Origin: Candidatus Danuiimicrobium aquiferis
Lineage (GTDB): Bacteria; Omnitrophota; Omnitrophia; Omnitrophales; Danuiimicrobiaceae
DNA length: 43,220 nucleotides
Assembly (NCBI GenBank): GCA_001804285.1
Contig: MHFR01000069.1
Location: 1-43,220 of the forward strand
Direction of reading: 5' to 3'
Below are positions 1 to 9,003 of the stretch, in pieces. A program made the position numbers and the translations under genes. The stretch's first letter is position 1; the number at the start of each line of letters is the position of its first letter. A model generated the notes under the pieces. That model worked only from the letters and a program-made list of their open reading frames with translations, ran no database searches and was not told the origin of the DNA.

Positions 1-135
1 TTACCATGCCTGCACCTGTTTTTTCAATCCGATGTCGTTTATTTCAATGAGGTTGCATGCTTTTGAATCTTTTTTCAGTGGACCCTATTCTAAGCTCGTT
101 TAAAGTATTTGTTTACTCAACCTGCCCGAATTTTT

Positions 136-230
136 GTCATTCCCACACGCTTTAGGTGGGAATCTATGTTTATGGATTCCCGCTAAAAGCACGGCGGAGC
201 AGTGCTGCTTCGCTGCATGCGGGAATGACA
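136..230. repeat. dispersed inverted repeat, copy 1 (GTCATTCCC...GGGAATGAC)
   Basis: Ends are inverted copies of GTCATTCCC / GGGAATGAC. Inside are two smaller hairpins: a left one closed by TCCCACACGCTTTAGGTGGGA and a right one from ATTCCCGC to GCGGGAAT. The right half carries a GC-rich subrepeat (GGCGGAGCAGTGCTGCTTCGC) that recurs, inverted, in the copy at 34449-34583. It lies 25 bases beyond the stop of the last glycosyltransferase gene. The other bases of 1-255 show no gene I can support. Confidence 0.85.
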
Positions 231-255
231 CTTATCTGGACTTGTAAAATCACTT

Positions 256-2931
256 CTAAACCCCAAGAACGGTTCGATAAACTTGCATGTGTTTTTCGGC
301 GGAGACTTTCCAGCTAAAAGATCGGGCATGTTTAAGCCCGCGATCGATAAGCATCTTCCGCTGAGTTTGATCTTGAATCATTCTCCTCATCCGATCAATC
401 AGTTCGGCTTCAGAATTCGGATCAAACAGAAGTCCATTTCCCTCACCCATTATTTCCGGAATCGAAGTCATATTTGCTCCGATAACGGGGGTTCCGGACG
501 CCATTGCCTCAACGACAGGGAATCCGAACCCTTCATAGAAAGACGGCTGAACCAAAGCAATTGCGTTTTGGTAACGTTCCCTCAGCACACTTTCATCCAC
601 ATCGGTTTCAAGCGAAATATCGGGGTCATTCTGGATCATTCGCTCCCACATTTGAACTATCACTTGCTTTCGGTCTAACTTCCCGATAAGTTTTAGTTTT
701 AAATTCGGAATGATCTTCTCATCCCGAATTTTTTGAAACGCCTTGATTAAAGTCCCCACATTTTTATGGGCTTTCAACAAACCAACATAAAGAAAATAAG
801 GTTCGTTTGACCGCGTTGAATCAACCGCGCTTCGATAGCTTAAGAAGGCGGCATCAATCCCATGATAAATAACAATTATTTTTTCCGGCTTTGCGTCAAA
901 AGTTCGAACGATATCGTCCTTTGAAAACTCGGAAACAACAATAATCGCATCCGCTTTTTTCACCGCATAGCGTATTAATCCTTTTGCGTAAGAATAAACG
1001 AGGGGACGCGAGCGGTATTCCGGAAAACGCAGGTGAATTAAATCATGAATCGTCACAATCAACTTTTTCCTCCAAAGAACCGGTACATTAAAGTGCGGCA
1101 CGTGAAGGGAGTCAAGTCCGCGCATCGAAAAAGGAACGGTCAATTGTTCCTGCACGGTATAAATCGGGGATTGAATATACCGGGCATCAAAGCCAAATTG
1201 TTCGCACAACAGATTTCCCCGGTTTGCGAGCAATTTAATATCAATAAAATCGGCATCCAACGCGCCGACAAAACCGCGTATATATCTTCCAATGCCGGTA
1301 TGAAATGACATTCGAATATCTATTCCGATAGATTTCAGCTTCTTTTGTGACACGCTATGGCTGAAAATCACCCTGTTGTCAGCAGGAATCGGCATAACCG
1401 CGCAGCCGCTCATTTTGTCAGCCGCATGATCTGGAAATGAAGGCAAAACAACTTTTTTAGAAGCGCCAAATGAAAATTTATCTTCTTTTAAAATGCCTTC
1501 AAGATCGGGCTTGATGTCACGCTTTAAAGATTTCAATCCATTATCGTCTCCGTCATGCCTTCGATCGCTCACATAACCGTAAATAACGGCGTCAGGGGCA
1601 TTGACAATTTTCTTTCCCAGTTTGGAGATTTCCACACATAAACCAAATGCTTCATTGCCAATTTCTTTTTCATTGAGGCCCCCTACCTTGCAGAAAAGGC
1701 CGCGTTTAACCAACATCCCAACCAGAGAAACAGCCTGAAGAACCCTTTTTTTTCTCGCAACGGGATGATATGGCGGAAACCCGTAATAAATGTAGGTCTT
1801 TTTTAAAGTGCCTTGATCATTTTTTAAGAAACCAATGCCGATATCCTCAACACACCCACTGCGTGGATTAATGATTGTCGAACCAACGGCCCCAACCGAG
1901 TTGTCATTCGCCGTTTCAAGCAGTGCCTCCAACCAACCCGGTTGAGGAACCGAATTTCCTGATATAAAAACAATAAAGTCGCCACACGCGCAGGAAGAAG
2001 CTTCATGAAGCAGATTGGTTTCTTTTGTTCTTGTGGCGACTTGAACAAACTTTAATTTCGGCCCCATTTGTTTATGAAATGCCCATCTGCATAAACCGGC
2101 TTCACCTCCTGCCACAATCACTTCACGAAGCATCTGTTTCTGACGCAATAAGTAATCCTCCAGGTCATTCGACATTTTCCCATTCGCCAAAACAATAATC
2201 GAAACCGTTTCAGATTTCTCGAGAAGTAAAACTTCGTTTTTGCGAAATTTTTCAATATGCTCGGCCATCCGGAGAGCAATATTATGCCGGTTCTTTGACA
2301 ATGAAGAATAAAGTTGTTGATCTATCGAATCGTCATTTTCATAGACTTCACTGCTGATCATCGAAATTCCAAAATCATAATGCATGTGCTCAAAAATAAC
2401 GTCGGCAAGATACACAAATCTGGAATGGCCCAACATACTTAATCTTGAAAAAACATCAAAAACGTGCGGATCGATACAATGGCGTTGATAGTCAACAGGA
2501 CAAATTTTGTCCATCAATTCACAAGTCTTTCTAGGCAAAATCGGAAAGGTAGACATGCTTTTTCCGTAATAAAGATCATTGCAGTAAACAAGCACGATTT
2601 CATCGGGGAATTTTAAAAAGGCCGCAAGGACCTTCCGGTCCCAATTCGTCGTTCGGATCACAGCATCGTCATTCAACAAAACAATATACCGGCCGGACGA
2701 AGCTTCAAAACACGCCTGTGTCATATATCCCATTGTGTTTTTCGGCTGAATAACCTTTACAAGCGGGACGAGCGCATGTTCAATCCTTTGGCTGGCAAGG
2801 TCGTCTTCATCGATATAAAGAACAACTTCGATCTGATTCAAGACATCTGTTGTCTCAACGAGATTATTGAGAAGGCGATAGACCAACGCCACATGATTTC
2901 GAGTCGGAAGAATAAGAGAAAAGTTTTTCAT
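256..2931 (-). CDS. three-domain glycosyltransferase (GT2-GT2-GT4)
   Basis: An 891-residue cytosolic glycosyltransferase. Residues about 1-240 look like a GT2 A-fold (N-terminal FSLILPTRNH, DD pair in LLNDDAV). Residues about 240-480 look like a second, more divergent GT2 domain (VSIIVLANG, then FISGNSVPQPGW). Residues about 535-891 are a GT4 B-fold with THDLIH, VSEFSK, the phosphate-binding YVGLLKAHKN and the EGFGFPVVEAMASG motif holding the two donor-binding Glu residues. Such multidomain enzymes usually add several residues of a polysaccharide repeat. The second GT2 domain lacks a clear DxD, so it may be inactive or use another acidic residue. The start ATG overlaps the stop of the upstream GT2 gene by 4 bases (ATGA), so the two are translationally coupled. 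It is the last gene of the locus in this window. Confidence 0.9.
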   Translation of the reverse strand: MKNFSLILPTRNHVALVYRLLNNLVETTDVLNQIEVVLYIDEDDLASQRIEHALVPLVKVIQPKNTMGYMTQACFEASSGRYIVLLNDDAVIRTTNWDRKVLAAFLKFPDEIVLVYCNDLYYGKSMSTFPILPRKTCELMDKICPVDYQRHCIDPHVFDVFSRLSMLGHSRFVYLADVIFEHMHYDFGISMISSEVYENDDSIDQQLYSSLSKNRHNIALRMAEHIEKFRKNEVLLLEKSETVSIIVLANGKMSNDLEDYLLRQKQMLREVIVAGGEAGLCRWAFHKQMGPKLKFVQVATRTKETNLLHEASSCACGDFIVFISGNSVPQPGWLEALLETANDNSVGAVGSTIINPRSGCVEDIGIGFLKNDQGTLKKTYIYYGFPPYHPVARKKRVLQAVSLVGMLVKRGLFCKVGGLNEKEIGNEAFGLCVEISKLGKKIVNAPDAVIYGYVSDRRHDGDDNGLKSLKRDIKPDLEGILKEDKFSFGASKKVVLPSFPDHAADKMSGCAVMPIPADNRVIFSHSVSQKKLKSIGIDIRMSFHTGIGRYIRGFVGALDADFIDIKLLANRGNLLCEQFGFDARYIQSPIYTVQEQLTVPFSMRGLDSLHVPHFNVPVLWRKKLIVTIHDLIHLRFPEYRSRPLVYSYAKGLIRYAVKKADAIIVVSEFSKDDIVRTFDAKPEKIIVIYHGIDAAFLSYRSAVDSTRSNEPYFLYVGLLKAHKNVGTLIKAFQKIRDEKIIPNLKLKLIGKLDRKQVIVQMWERMIQNDPDISLETDVDESVLRERYQNAIALVQPSFYEGFGFPVVEAMASGTPVIGANMTSIPEIMGEGNGLLFDPNSEAELIDRMRRMIQDQTQRKMLIDRGLKHARSFSWKVSAEKHMQVYRTVLGV

Positions 2932-4391
2932 TGGATTGTAACAATATCTTCTTCAAAAAATCCGATTTGCTTAAGCGTTTCGACTTTTTCGGACACGTCG
3001 CCAAGATATGCGACAATGATTTTCTCACCTTTTTTTCTATCATCCCATTCGCGCAGAACCTTGTGCCCCATGAATTTTTTTCTGCGTGAGTCAAAATCAT
3101 AAAAATAATCAACTTCAAAAGACAAGCCTTTTGCGCATTGATACAAAATTCGAGCAACACTTTCTGTCCCATAAATAGAGACGCTTTTCGATTCGTTATT
3201 TTGCAAGCGTTCCAAGGCTTTTCCGCAAGCCTCAACTGTGTATAGATTGTTTTGCCACATTCGCCCAAGAAAGGTTATGACAAGCTGCAACTTCAAGAGG
3301 AATGATCGCTTCATCGTGGCCTTATTGCCGCTGTAGTGTATTATTTTATGAATAGTCTGTTTAATCAAAATCCATAATAAATCCATGTATAATAGGAATT
3401 TGGCGCGAAATGACGGTAACGTGATTTTAGAAATAATTTTTTGCGGCATTCGTATCCAATGTTTCAAATCCAATATTGGAATCACGAGAGAAAGCGGCGA
3501 AACATAAGCAATATCGTCGGAATGCAAACGCAACATGTGTACGGCCGGATTTTCAGCAAGGGGTAAAATGCGGCCCGTCTGTTTCGTGCGAAGCGCCGTC
3601 GTTGACATATTTTTCCCGTCATGCGGCCCCAGATAATTATCGATCCCGTCCGTTCCGGGGTGCCACACATGGTACAGAAATTCATTTTCATGCCAAACTT
3701 CTTTTTTGCCTGCATTTGCAAGTCGAAATGTAAGATCATAAGGCCCGCAGATATGGCCGAGAAAGTGAATGTGTTCATCCGCTCCACCAACATCAATCAG
3801 ATCCTGTCGAAGCGCGCACATGCACGCACCATAATTACGGGTATGTAGAGGATCTTCCCTATCCACAAGGCCCGTCGTCTTCCCATTTTTAAAATTGATA
3901 CAGCCCTCCCCGACGATCTCCTCGAGTGACGGAAAATTAAAAGGATAAAACCTGCGGTTCACGTTCCTGACCTCATCCAAATGCAGGACAATATTCTTAT
4001 CTTCCTCAAAAGCTTTGATGATGCTTTCAACAAACGCAGGCTGAACAATGGCATCCGAATCACAAATAACAATAATTTCCCCTTTGCTTGTCGTAATTCC
4101 AATGTTATACATTAGATGTTTATGGTAATAGATATTCTCAGGCATGCCCAACACGATCCACTGATCGACAATCGGCGGTTGATTAGACGCAATTGATTCC
4201 TGAAGCGCAGTTTCTATTTCGGCAGGCTTGCGGCTGTAATACTCAATCCAAATTATTTCGTATTCATCCCGGCGAACCGTCTGATGATTGAGATATCGAA
4301 AAATATGAAAACTTTCCCGGCACATCCAGTCGAGAAGAATAACGCTGATCTTCGGTTTATGTAATTTTTTATTCTCAAATATAATTTGCAT
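2928..4391 (-). CDS. family 2 glycosyltransferase with C-terminal Rossmann-like domain
   Basis: A 487-residue protein. Residues about 12-250 form a GT2 domain: KISVILLDW at the nucleotide-binding strand, VICDSDAIVQPAF as the metal-binding DxD, and a later acceptor region containing GACMCALRQDLIDVGG. Residues about 395-487 begin with the glycine-containing strand SVSIYGTESVARILY, which resembles the small Rossmann-like domains seen at the C-termini of sugar methyltransferases and transferases. That part is a fold-level guess. The predicted role is addition of one sugar in polysaccharide assembly. A 198-base AT-rich gap separates it from the upstream membrane protein gene, and I see no clear terminator or promoter there. 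Confidence 0.85.
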   Translation of the reverse strand: MQIIFENKKLHKPKISVILLDWMCRESFHIFRYLNHQTVRRDEYEIIWIEYYSRKPAEIETALQESIASNQPPIVDQWIVLGMPENIYYHKHLMYNIGITTSKGEIIVICDSDAIVQPAFVESIIKAFEEDKNIVLHLDEVRNVNRRFYPFNFPSLEEIVGEGCINFKNGKTTGLVDREDPLHTRNYGACMCALRQDLIDVGGADEHIHFLGHICGPYDLTFRLANAGKKEVWHENEFLYHVWHPGTDGIDNYLGPHDGKNMSTTALRTKQTGRILPLAENPAVHMLRLHSDDIAYVSPLSLVIPILDLKHWIRMPQKIISKITLPSFRAKFLLYMDLLWILIKQTIHKIIHYSGNKATMKRSFLLKLQLVITFLGRMWQNNLYTVEACGKALERLQNNESKSVSIYGTESVARILYQCAKGLSFEVDYFYDFDSRRKKFMGHKVLREWDDRKKGEKIIVAYLGDVSEKVETLKQIGFFEEDIVTIQ

Positions 4392-4589
4392 AAATTTATA
4401 AATAACGCCCTTGATTCTGGCAACGCTTATATTCCGTTTTTATCAGCATTCTTGAAAGATTTTTGACCGATCTTAGACGAACCATGAGGCGGCGACACAA
4501 CGGCTACTCAAATCATGCGTCTTCTATTTCAGGAATACAAAAATAAAATGATTTTCATAATCAGATTGATTCCTTATTAGAATGGCCAA

Positions 4590-6806
4590 TCACAAAAATC
4601 CTATCTCGTAAATCCTCAAAATATTCGGGTTTTCTCCTTTGGTAAAATACAAGCGATAATATCGGTATTCGTTTGGATTTTGGAGTTGCCATTTTTTAGT
4701 TTCAAATGGCGACCAATTATCCAAGCCGCTTTGTTCGTCAAGCTTGACCCAATTTTTCTTATTCATCGACCCTTCCAACCTCCAAGCAGTTGGCATTCGC
4801 TCAGCAACTTCACCCGCTGCAAGTGAATATGAAAGTATTTTTTGTTTCTTTCCGAAATCGAGCCGGACCCAAAAAGGATACTCACCCGTTATTTCCCAGA
4901 AGCTACCCTGATTCGTACTTCCATCGAAAGCCCACCTTGCATCATAATCGCCCGTTTGATTAGATGCTTTGATTCTAATATTGGTCGAGAACGGAATAGT
5001 CTGATTAACTATTTCCGGAACACCTTTAAAGTCATGCGGCAACGATTCGCTAATCAACCCATATGGTAAAGGAAACGGAGCGCCTAATCCGCCCGCTTCA
5101 CTTTCGCGTTGCAAAATTAACAATCTTTGATTTCCAAAATCATGCAAAATCATCCGGACGACAAAGCGCGGGCTCTCAGGCGAGTTCAAATAATTTTGAA
5201 TTTCATCGCGAAATTGAAAGAAAGCATATGGATTTTGCGGCCCGTAATAATCTAAATACTCAGGAATAATAATGAAACCCGCTTCTTCAAAATGCTTCTT
5301 AACTTCTTCCCTGACTTTAATACGCATCTCATTTGTCTTTTCAGAAGGTCGAAAGATGGGTGTCCATATATCATCAGCGTACTTGTTTCGATACATATTT
5401 AAATCCGGAATATCGTTCTTGATCCGGTAAAATCTGATGATTGGTGTATTGTAGCCGCGATACCAGAGTATGCTGATGGTTTTGCCATCCAATAAGGAAT
5501 CTATATTTTTTGCAAACATTTCAACTTCCCTGGGTGACGGACTTCCGCTAATGAACTCCGGAATTTGCGCTTTAGCCATCATCATTCCGAAGAAAACAAT
5601 AAATACAGCCATTGGTAACATAGCCCATCGGCGAAAACTAATTTTCATGAATAATATAAACATTACTAACATTGAAATCACACATAAAGAGAGCCCAATT
5701 CTCATGGGCGCGTAGATTAATAAACAATTGTAAATCGTAATGATTGGATCGGTGAAAAAAATAACATTGAAGATAAAGGTGGCGAAGTAAATAAACGCCC
5801 CTGTCACCGAAAACAATCTCACTATGCTTCGCATTCGATTTTCAACAGGCAACACCATGGATAAAAACAAGCTCACTAATATCAGTGCATGGCCTGAAAC
5901 TGTAAAAAAAACGGTTGGGAATGAATTTTCAGCTCTCCAGAAAAAGAATCCTGGAACATTAATAAGAAACTGCATGGAATCTTTAAGAGACCAGTGATGC
6001 CCCGTAGACAAACGGAGGTGATCTTTGTAATATTTCAAAATTCCCGGACTTTGCATTCCATAATAGAAAGCGCACATGGCGCCAACAATAGCCGCAAAAA
6101 TTAAAAGATTACAAACAGTCTTTTTGATTTCAGCATTCCGGATTCTTAACAACAGATAGATAAAGGGACAAAATAAAATCAGGGAAACAACAGCTAACGA
6201 ATTACCGCGTCCCCAAATTGCCAGCCCTACCGAAATGCCGGCAATGATCGCATTTCTCATTCGTTGGGGCGTAATCACAAAAGCCAATGTGTTAGCCATT
6301 GCTAAATTCAGCGCACCCATAAACATTGAATCGAGACCTATCACCGGGATGGCAGAGTACTCTAGAAATCCAAAATTGATCGGGAATAACCATATGAGCC
6401 AGGCAGACATAAACGAAAAACTGATGTTAAATTTAAGTTGTCGAGCCAACCTAAAATAAGAGGCCGATGCTAAGCCCCACATAAAAAAATTGACAAAAGA
6501 AATGGAAAAAGGCTCTTTAATTAATAGAGGCGAAAAAAAAGATATCGACAAATTCATCAACCAGTACCAATTAGCTTTGAATGAACGTAAAATTCCTTTG
6601 AGATAATCAAAGTGGCTAAGATCTAGGAGGTTGAACCACCCCAATGTATATTGATAAGGATCTCCGCTGGGGAGCACCGTTCGGCTATAACGAATATAGG
6701 AATTAACGATAGAAAAATATAAAAGCAAAACACAAAAAGCAATAAGAAGATACCCGAATTGATTATCATGTTTGATCTCTTCTGATGATTGAATACCATT
6801 AGACAT
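4590..6806 (-). CDS. polytopic membrane protein with C-terminal F5/8 type C (discoidin) domain
   Basis: About 738 residues. The first ~400 contain roughly ten hydrophobic segments, starting with one near residue 25 (YLLIAFCVLLLYFS), in the style of GT-C membrane glycosyltransferases such as GT39. A hydrophilic region of ~170 residues follows. The last ~140 residues read as an F5/8 type C fold: YDARWAFDGS, FWVRLDFG, WRLEGS and YYRLYF. GT-C enzymes use polyprenyl-phosphate sugars on the outer face of the inner membrane, and discoidin domains bind carbohydrate, so periplasmic modification of the glycan is plausible. I do not see an unambiguous GT-C catalytic motif. Start choice: a GTG (6821) and an ATG (6818) lie upstream in frame, but the ATG at 6806 has GAGG just before it. 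Its start lies 38 bases beyond the stop of the GHMP kinase gene. Confidence 0.75.
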   Translation of the reverse strand: MSNGIQSSEEIKHDNQFGYLLIAFCVLLLYFSIVNSYIRYSRTVLPSGDPYQYTLGWFNLLDLSHFDYLKGILRSFKANWYWLMNLSISFFSPLLIKEPFSISFVNFFMWGLASASYFRLARQLKFNISFSFMSAWLIWLFPINFGFLEYSAIPVIGLDSMFMGALNLAMANTLAFVITPQRMRNAIIAGISVGLAIWGRGNSLAVVSLILFCPFIYLLLRIRNAEIKKTVCNLLIFAAIVGAMCAFYYGMQSPGILKYYKDHLRLSTGHHWSLKDSMQFLINVPGFFFWRAENSFPTVFFTVSGHALILVSLFLSMVLPVENRMRSIVRLFSVTGAFIYFATFIFNVIFFTDPIITIYNCLLIYAPMRIGLSLCVISMLVMFILFMKISFRRWAMLPMAVFIVFFGMMMAKAQIPEFISGSPSPREVEMFAKNIDSLLDGKTISILWYRGYNTPIIRFYRIKNDIPDLNMYRNKYADDIWTPIFRPSEKTNEMRIKVREEVKKHFEEAGFIIIPEYLDYYGPQNPYAFFQFRDEIQNYLNSPESPRFVVRMILHDFGNQRLLILQRESEAGGLGAPFPLPYGLISESLPHDFKGVPEIVNQTIPFSTNIRIKASNQTGDYDARWAFDGSTNQGSFWEITGEYPFWVRLDFGKKQKILSYSLAAGEVAERMPTAWRLEGSMNKKNWVKLDEQSGLDNWSPFETKKWQLQNPNEYRYYRLYFTKGENPNILRIYEIGFL

Positions 6807-6844
6807 AAAACCTCGCATCACAGGTTAAACTCGAACAATCCATA

Positions 6845-7837
6845 TTAGTCAAATTTAATAACAGAGGTACCTCGCGCTTCAAAACTAAATTTATAATCAA
6901 GCACGTTAATTTTTTTTAGAGCGTTAATGATTTTTTTCTGCGCTATTTGATTAGCAAAAATATTCAAAAATCCTCCTCCGCCTGCTCCTGAAATTTTGCC
7001 TCCCCAAGCACCGTTTTTTACAGCTGTATCATAATATTCATCTAGAACGGAGTTTGACACATTAGAGGCTAATTGCCGTTTCATCATCCACCCCTCATGA
7101 ATGATCTTGGCAAACTTTTCGGCGGTAAAATCATTCCGATATAATAAATCAAATAGATCGATAGCTTGTTCTCTCATCAAAACTAAAAGGTCCCGGTTTC
7201 TTTCAGTGTTATGATTCTGTTCTAAAAGAATGGATTCGGCGGGCCGTGTCGCGCGTGTCCAGAATGATAACATGGAACCAGAAATGCTTGATACGATATG
7301 GTCCGCAACACTGACAGATTTGACTGCAACCGTATTATCTGCATAAAAAACAAAATAATTCAGGCCTCCGAATGCTGCCGCATAATGATCCTGCTTGCCA
7401 ATAGGCCGTTTTAAAACGTCGATTTCAATATAAGCGGCTTCTTCGGCCAATCTTCCCGGCGAAACCGCTATCCCCTTGTATTTGTATAAAGCGTTCAACA
7501 AACCAACGCAAAATGCGCTAGAAGATCCCAATCCCGACATGGAAGGTGCGTCACCGATTGTACTAATATATAGCCGCTCATCGATCTTTAAGAACTTCAA
7601 ACACTCCCGTATGATTGCATTCTTGATATGTTCGATATTGTTAACCAGTTCCGTTTCGGAATAGTTGAGACGAATTTTTTCATCAAACAATGAGGTGTGC
7701 TCTTTGATGGAGACATAAATATAACTGTCTACGCATGTACTTAACACCGCGCCATATTCATTTTTCTGATAAAATGACGGGAAGTCCGTCCCCCCGCCTG
7801 CGAAGCTGATTCGTAAAGGAGTTTTTGAAATAATCAT
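6845..7837 (-). CDS. hddA: GHMP kinase, D-glycero-D-manno-heptose 7-phosphate kinase type (copy 2)
   Basis: A 330-residue GHMP kinase that would phosphorylate heptose 7-phosphate at O-1 in the GDP-heptose pathway. Motif 1 is RISFAGGGTDFPSF at the N-terminus, motif 2 the ATP loop MSGLGSSSAF near residue 100, and motif 3 the C-terminal GGKISGAGGGGFLN. The first and third motifs are those of the HddA/fucokinase subgroup. It overlaps the upstream methyltransferase stop by 4 bases. A second protein of exactly the same length and architecture is encoded at 31915-32907. Substrate assignment is family inference, supported by GmhA, GmhB and HddC homologs in the locus. A related sugar (fucose, mannose or another heptose) remains possible for one of the two copies. 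Confidence 0.8.
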   Translation of the reverse strand: MIISKTPLRISFAGGGTDFPSFYQKNEYGAVLSTCVDSYIYVSIKEHTSLFDEKIRLNYSETELVNNIEHIKNAIIRECLKFLKIDERLYISTIGDAPSMSGLGSSSAFCVGLLNALYKYKGIAVSPGRLAEEAAYIEIDVLKRPIGKQDHYAAAFGGLNYFVFYADNTVAVKSVSVADHIVSSISGSMLSFWTRATRPAESILLEQNHNTERNRDLLVLMREQAIDLFDLLYRNDFTAEKFAKIIHEGWMMKRQLASNVSNSVLDEYYDTAVKNGAWGGKISGAGGGGFLNIFANQIAQKKIINALKKINVLDYKFSFEARGTSVIKFD

Positions 7838-8778
7838 TGTGTTTGCTCCGCTAGTTTTATTTTTCGTGTCGCGATAAATTGCATTAAAGCACCTTTCTTA
7901 AATTGCCAACTGAGCATAGACAGCACCATAGCTGGAATTATCATGATGGCGGCGAATAAAAACGAAAGAAAAACTTTAAGATTGAACGTTTCGATTCCCA
8001 TTAAATATCGCGTTAATATATTAGGCCGATTCATTATTTTATTCAACGTCGTTTGGACCCACCCAAATGGATCGTGCTCAAATGAAACAAAGGTGATATT
8101 ATAAGTATTAAATCCTACTCTTTCAAGTGCACGGCGCAAAGATTGCGGCGCAAAGTGCGAAAAATGTCTCGGCGGATCAAGATGTTGCCATAAAGCACCG
8201 CCAAATCGCGCTTGCCAACTATCGATATTTTGAACATTGACAATCAATAAGCCATCTGCTGCAAGCCTCAAAACGCACTCTTTCAAAATGTTTAGTGGTT
8301 GAGGCAAATGCTCCAGAACATTGTATAAAACAATTAAATCGAAATGCGGTTCCTGCTTAATGTTTTCTATTCCGCCGGCGACGACATTTAATCCCAGCGT
8401 GCTTCTTACTTGTTCAGCAATCGATTCTGTACGTTCAATACCGACTTCACTCCAACCTCGGCGCTTGAACGCTTCCAACATCAGTCCGCTGCCGCAGCCA
8501 ACCTCCAGCACATTGCCGGGTCTACCAATCATCCTTGTCCACTTCCTAACCCGGTGACGATAGAATATTTTCATAATACCGGCCGTAAACGGCCCATATG
8601 CCCGGTATTTGTCAGGATAGTAAATTTCCATATGATCGGGAATAGGATCGGTAAAACAAAATTTACAAGATTGGCAACTTAATATCTGAAATAAATGACC
8701 AGTCACATGATCGGGCGCTTCTGAAATTAGAATATCAATATCATTCGATTGACAGATCGGACATTTAGACTGTTTCAA
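7834..8778 (-). CDS. class I SAM methyltransferase with N-terminal Cys pairs and C-terminal membrane segment
   Basis: About 314 residues. The N-terminus has a zinc-ribbon pattern (CPIC near residue 7, CQSC near 35), then the SAM-binding motif I VLEVGCGSG around residue 90 and LIVLYNVLEHL after it, typical of ubiE/COQ5-like methyltransferases acting on sugars or lipid-linked intermediates. A hydrophobic stretch near residue 265 (FLSFLFAAIMIIPAMVL) suggests membrane association. Start choice: the codons are TTG TTG; the second TTG (8778) stands six bases after AGGAG, the first only three, so I chose 8778. The 222-base gap upstream (8782-9003) holds nothing I recognise. The substrate is unknown; glycan O-methylation is likely. 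Confidence 0.8.
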   Translation of the reverse strand: MKQSKCPICQSNDIDILISEAPDHVTGHLFQILSCQSCKFCFTDPIPDHMEIYYPDKYRAYGPFTAGIMKIFYRHRVRKWTRMIGRPGNVLEVGCGSGLMLEAFKRRGWSEVGIERTESIAEQVRSTLGLNVVAGGIENIKQEPHFDLIVLYNVLEHLPQPLNILKECVLRLAADGLLIVNVQNIDSWQARFGGALWQHLDPPRHFSHFAPQSLRRALERVGFNTYNITFVSFEHDPFGWVQTTLNKIMNRPNILTRYLMGIETFNLKVFLSFLFAAIMIIPAMVLSMLSWQFKKGALMQFIATRKIKLAEQTQ

Positions 8779-9003
8779 CAAACGCTCCTATTGCTTAATG
8801 AGTCACATGTACTGTGTCGCGTATAACATCTGAAACTATGGATTAACACCAAAGCGGGTTCGTCTTTTGTCGTATCCATTGCGATAGCCTCAAGTTTCGG
8901 TTAGATGTCTGTTGGTTTTCTCTTCATCGTTTTTCGACAAAAATAATTTTAATTTTCATGATAAGCATTGTTTCGATATATTCATCAAAACAGTTAACAT
9001 AAT

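Noticed and set aside
1-100. End of another gene at the left edge, reading into a TAA at 1-3
   Set aside because: The open frame is only about 27 codons with no ATG start and a stop just upstream.
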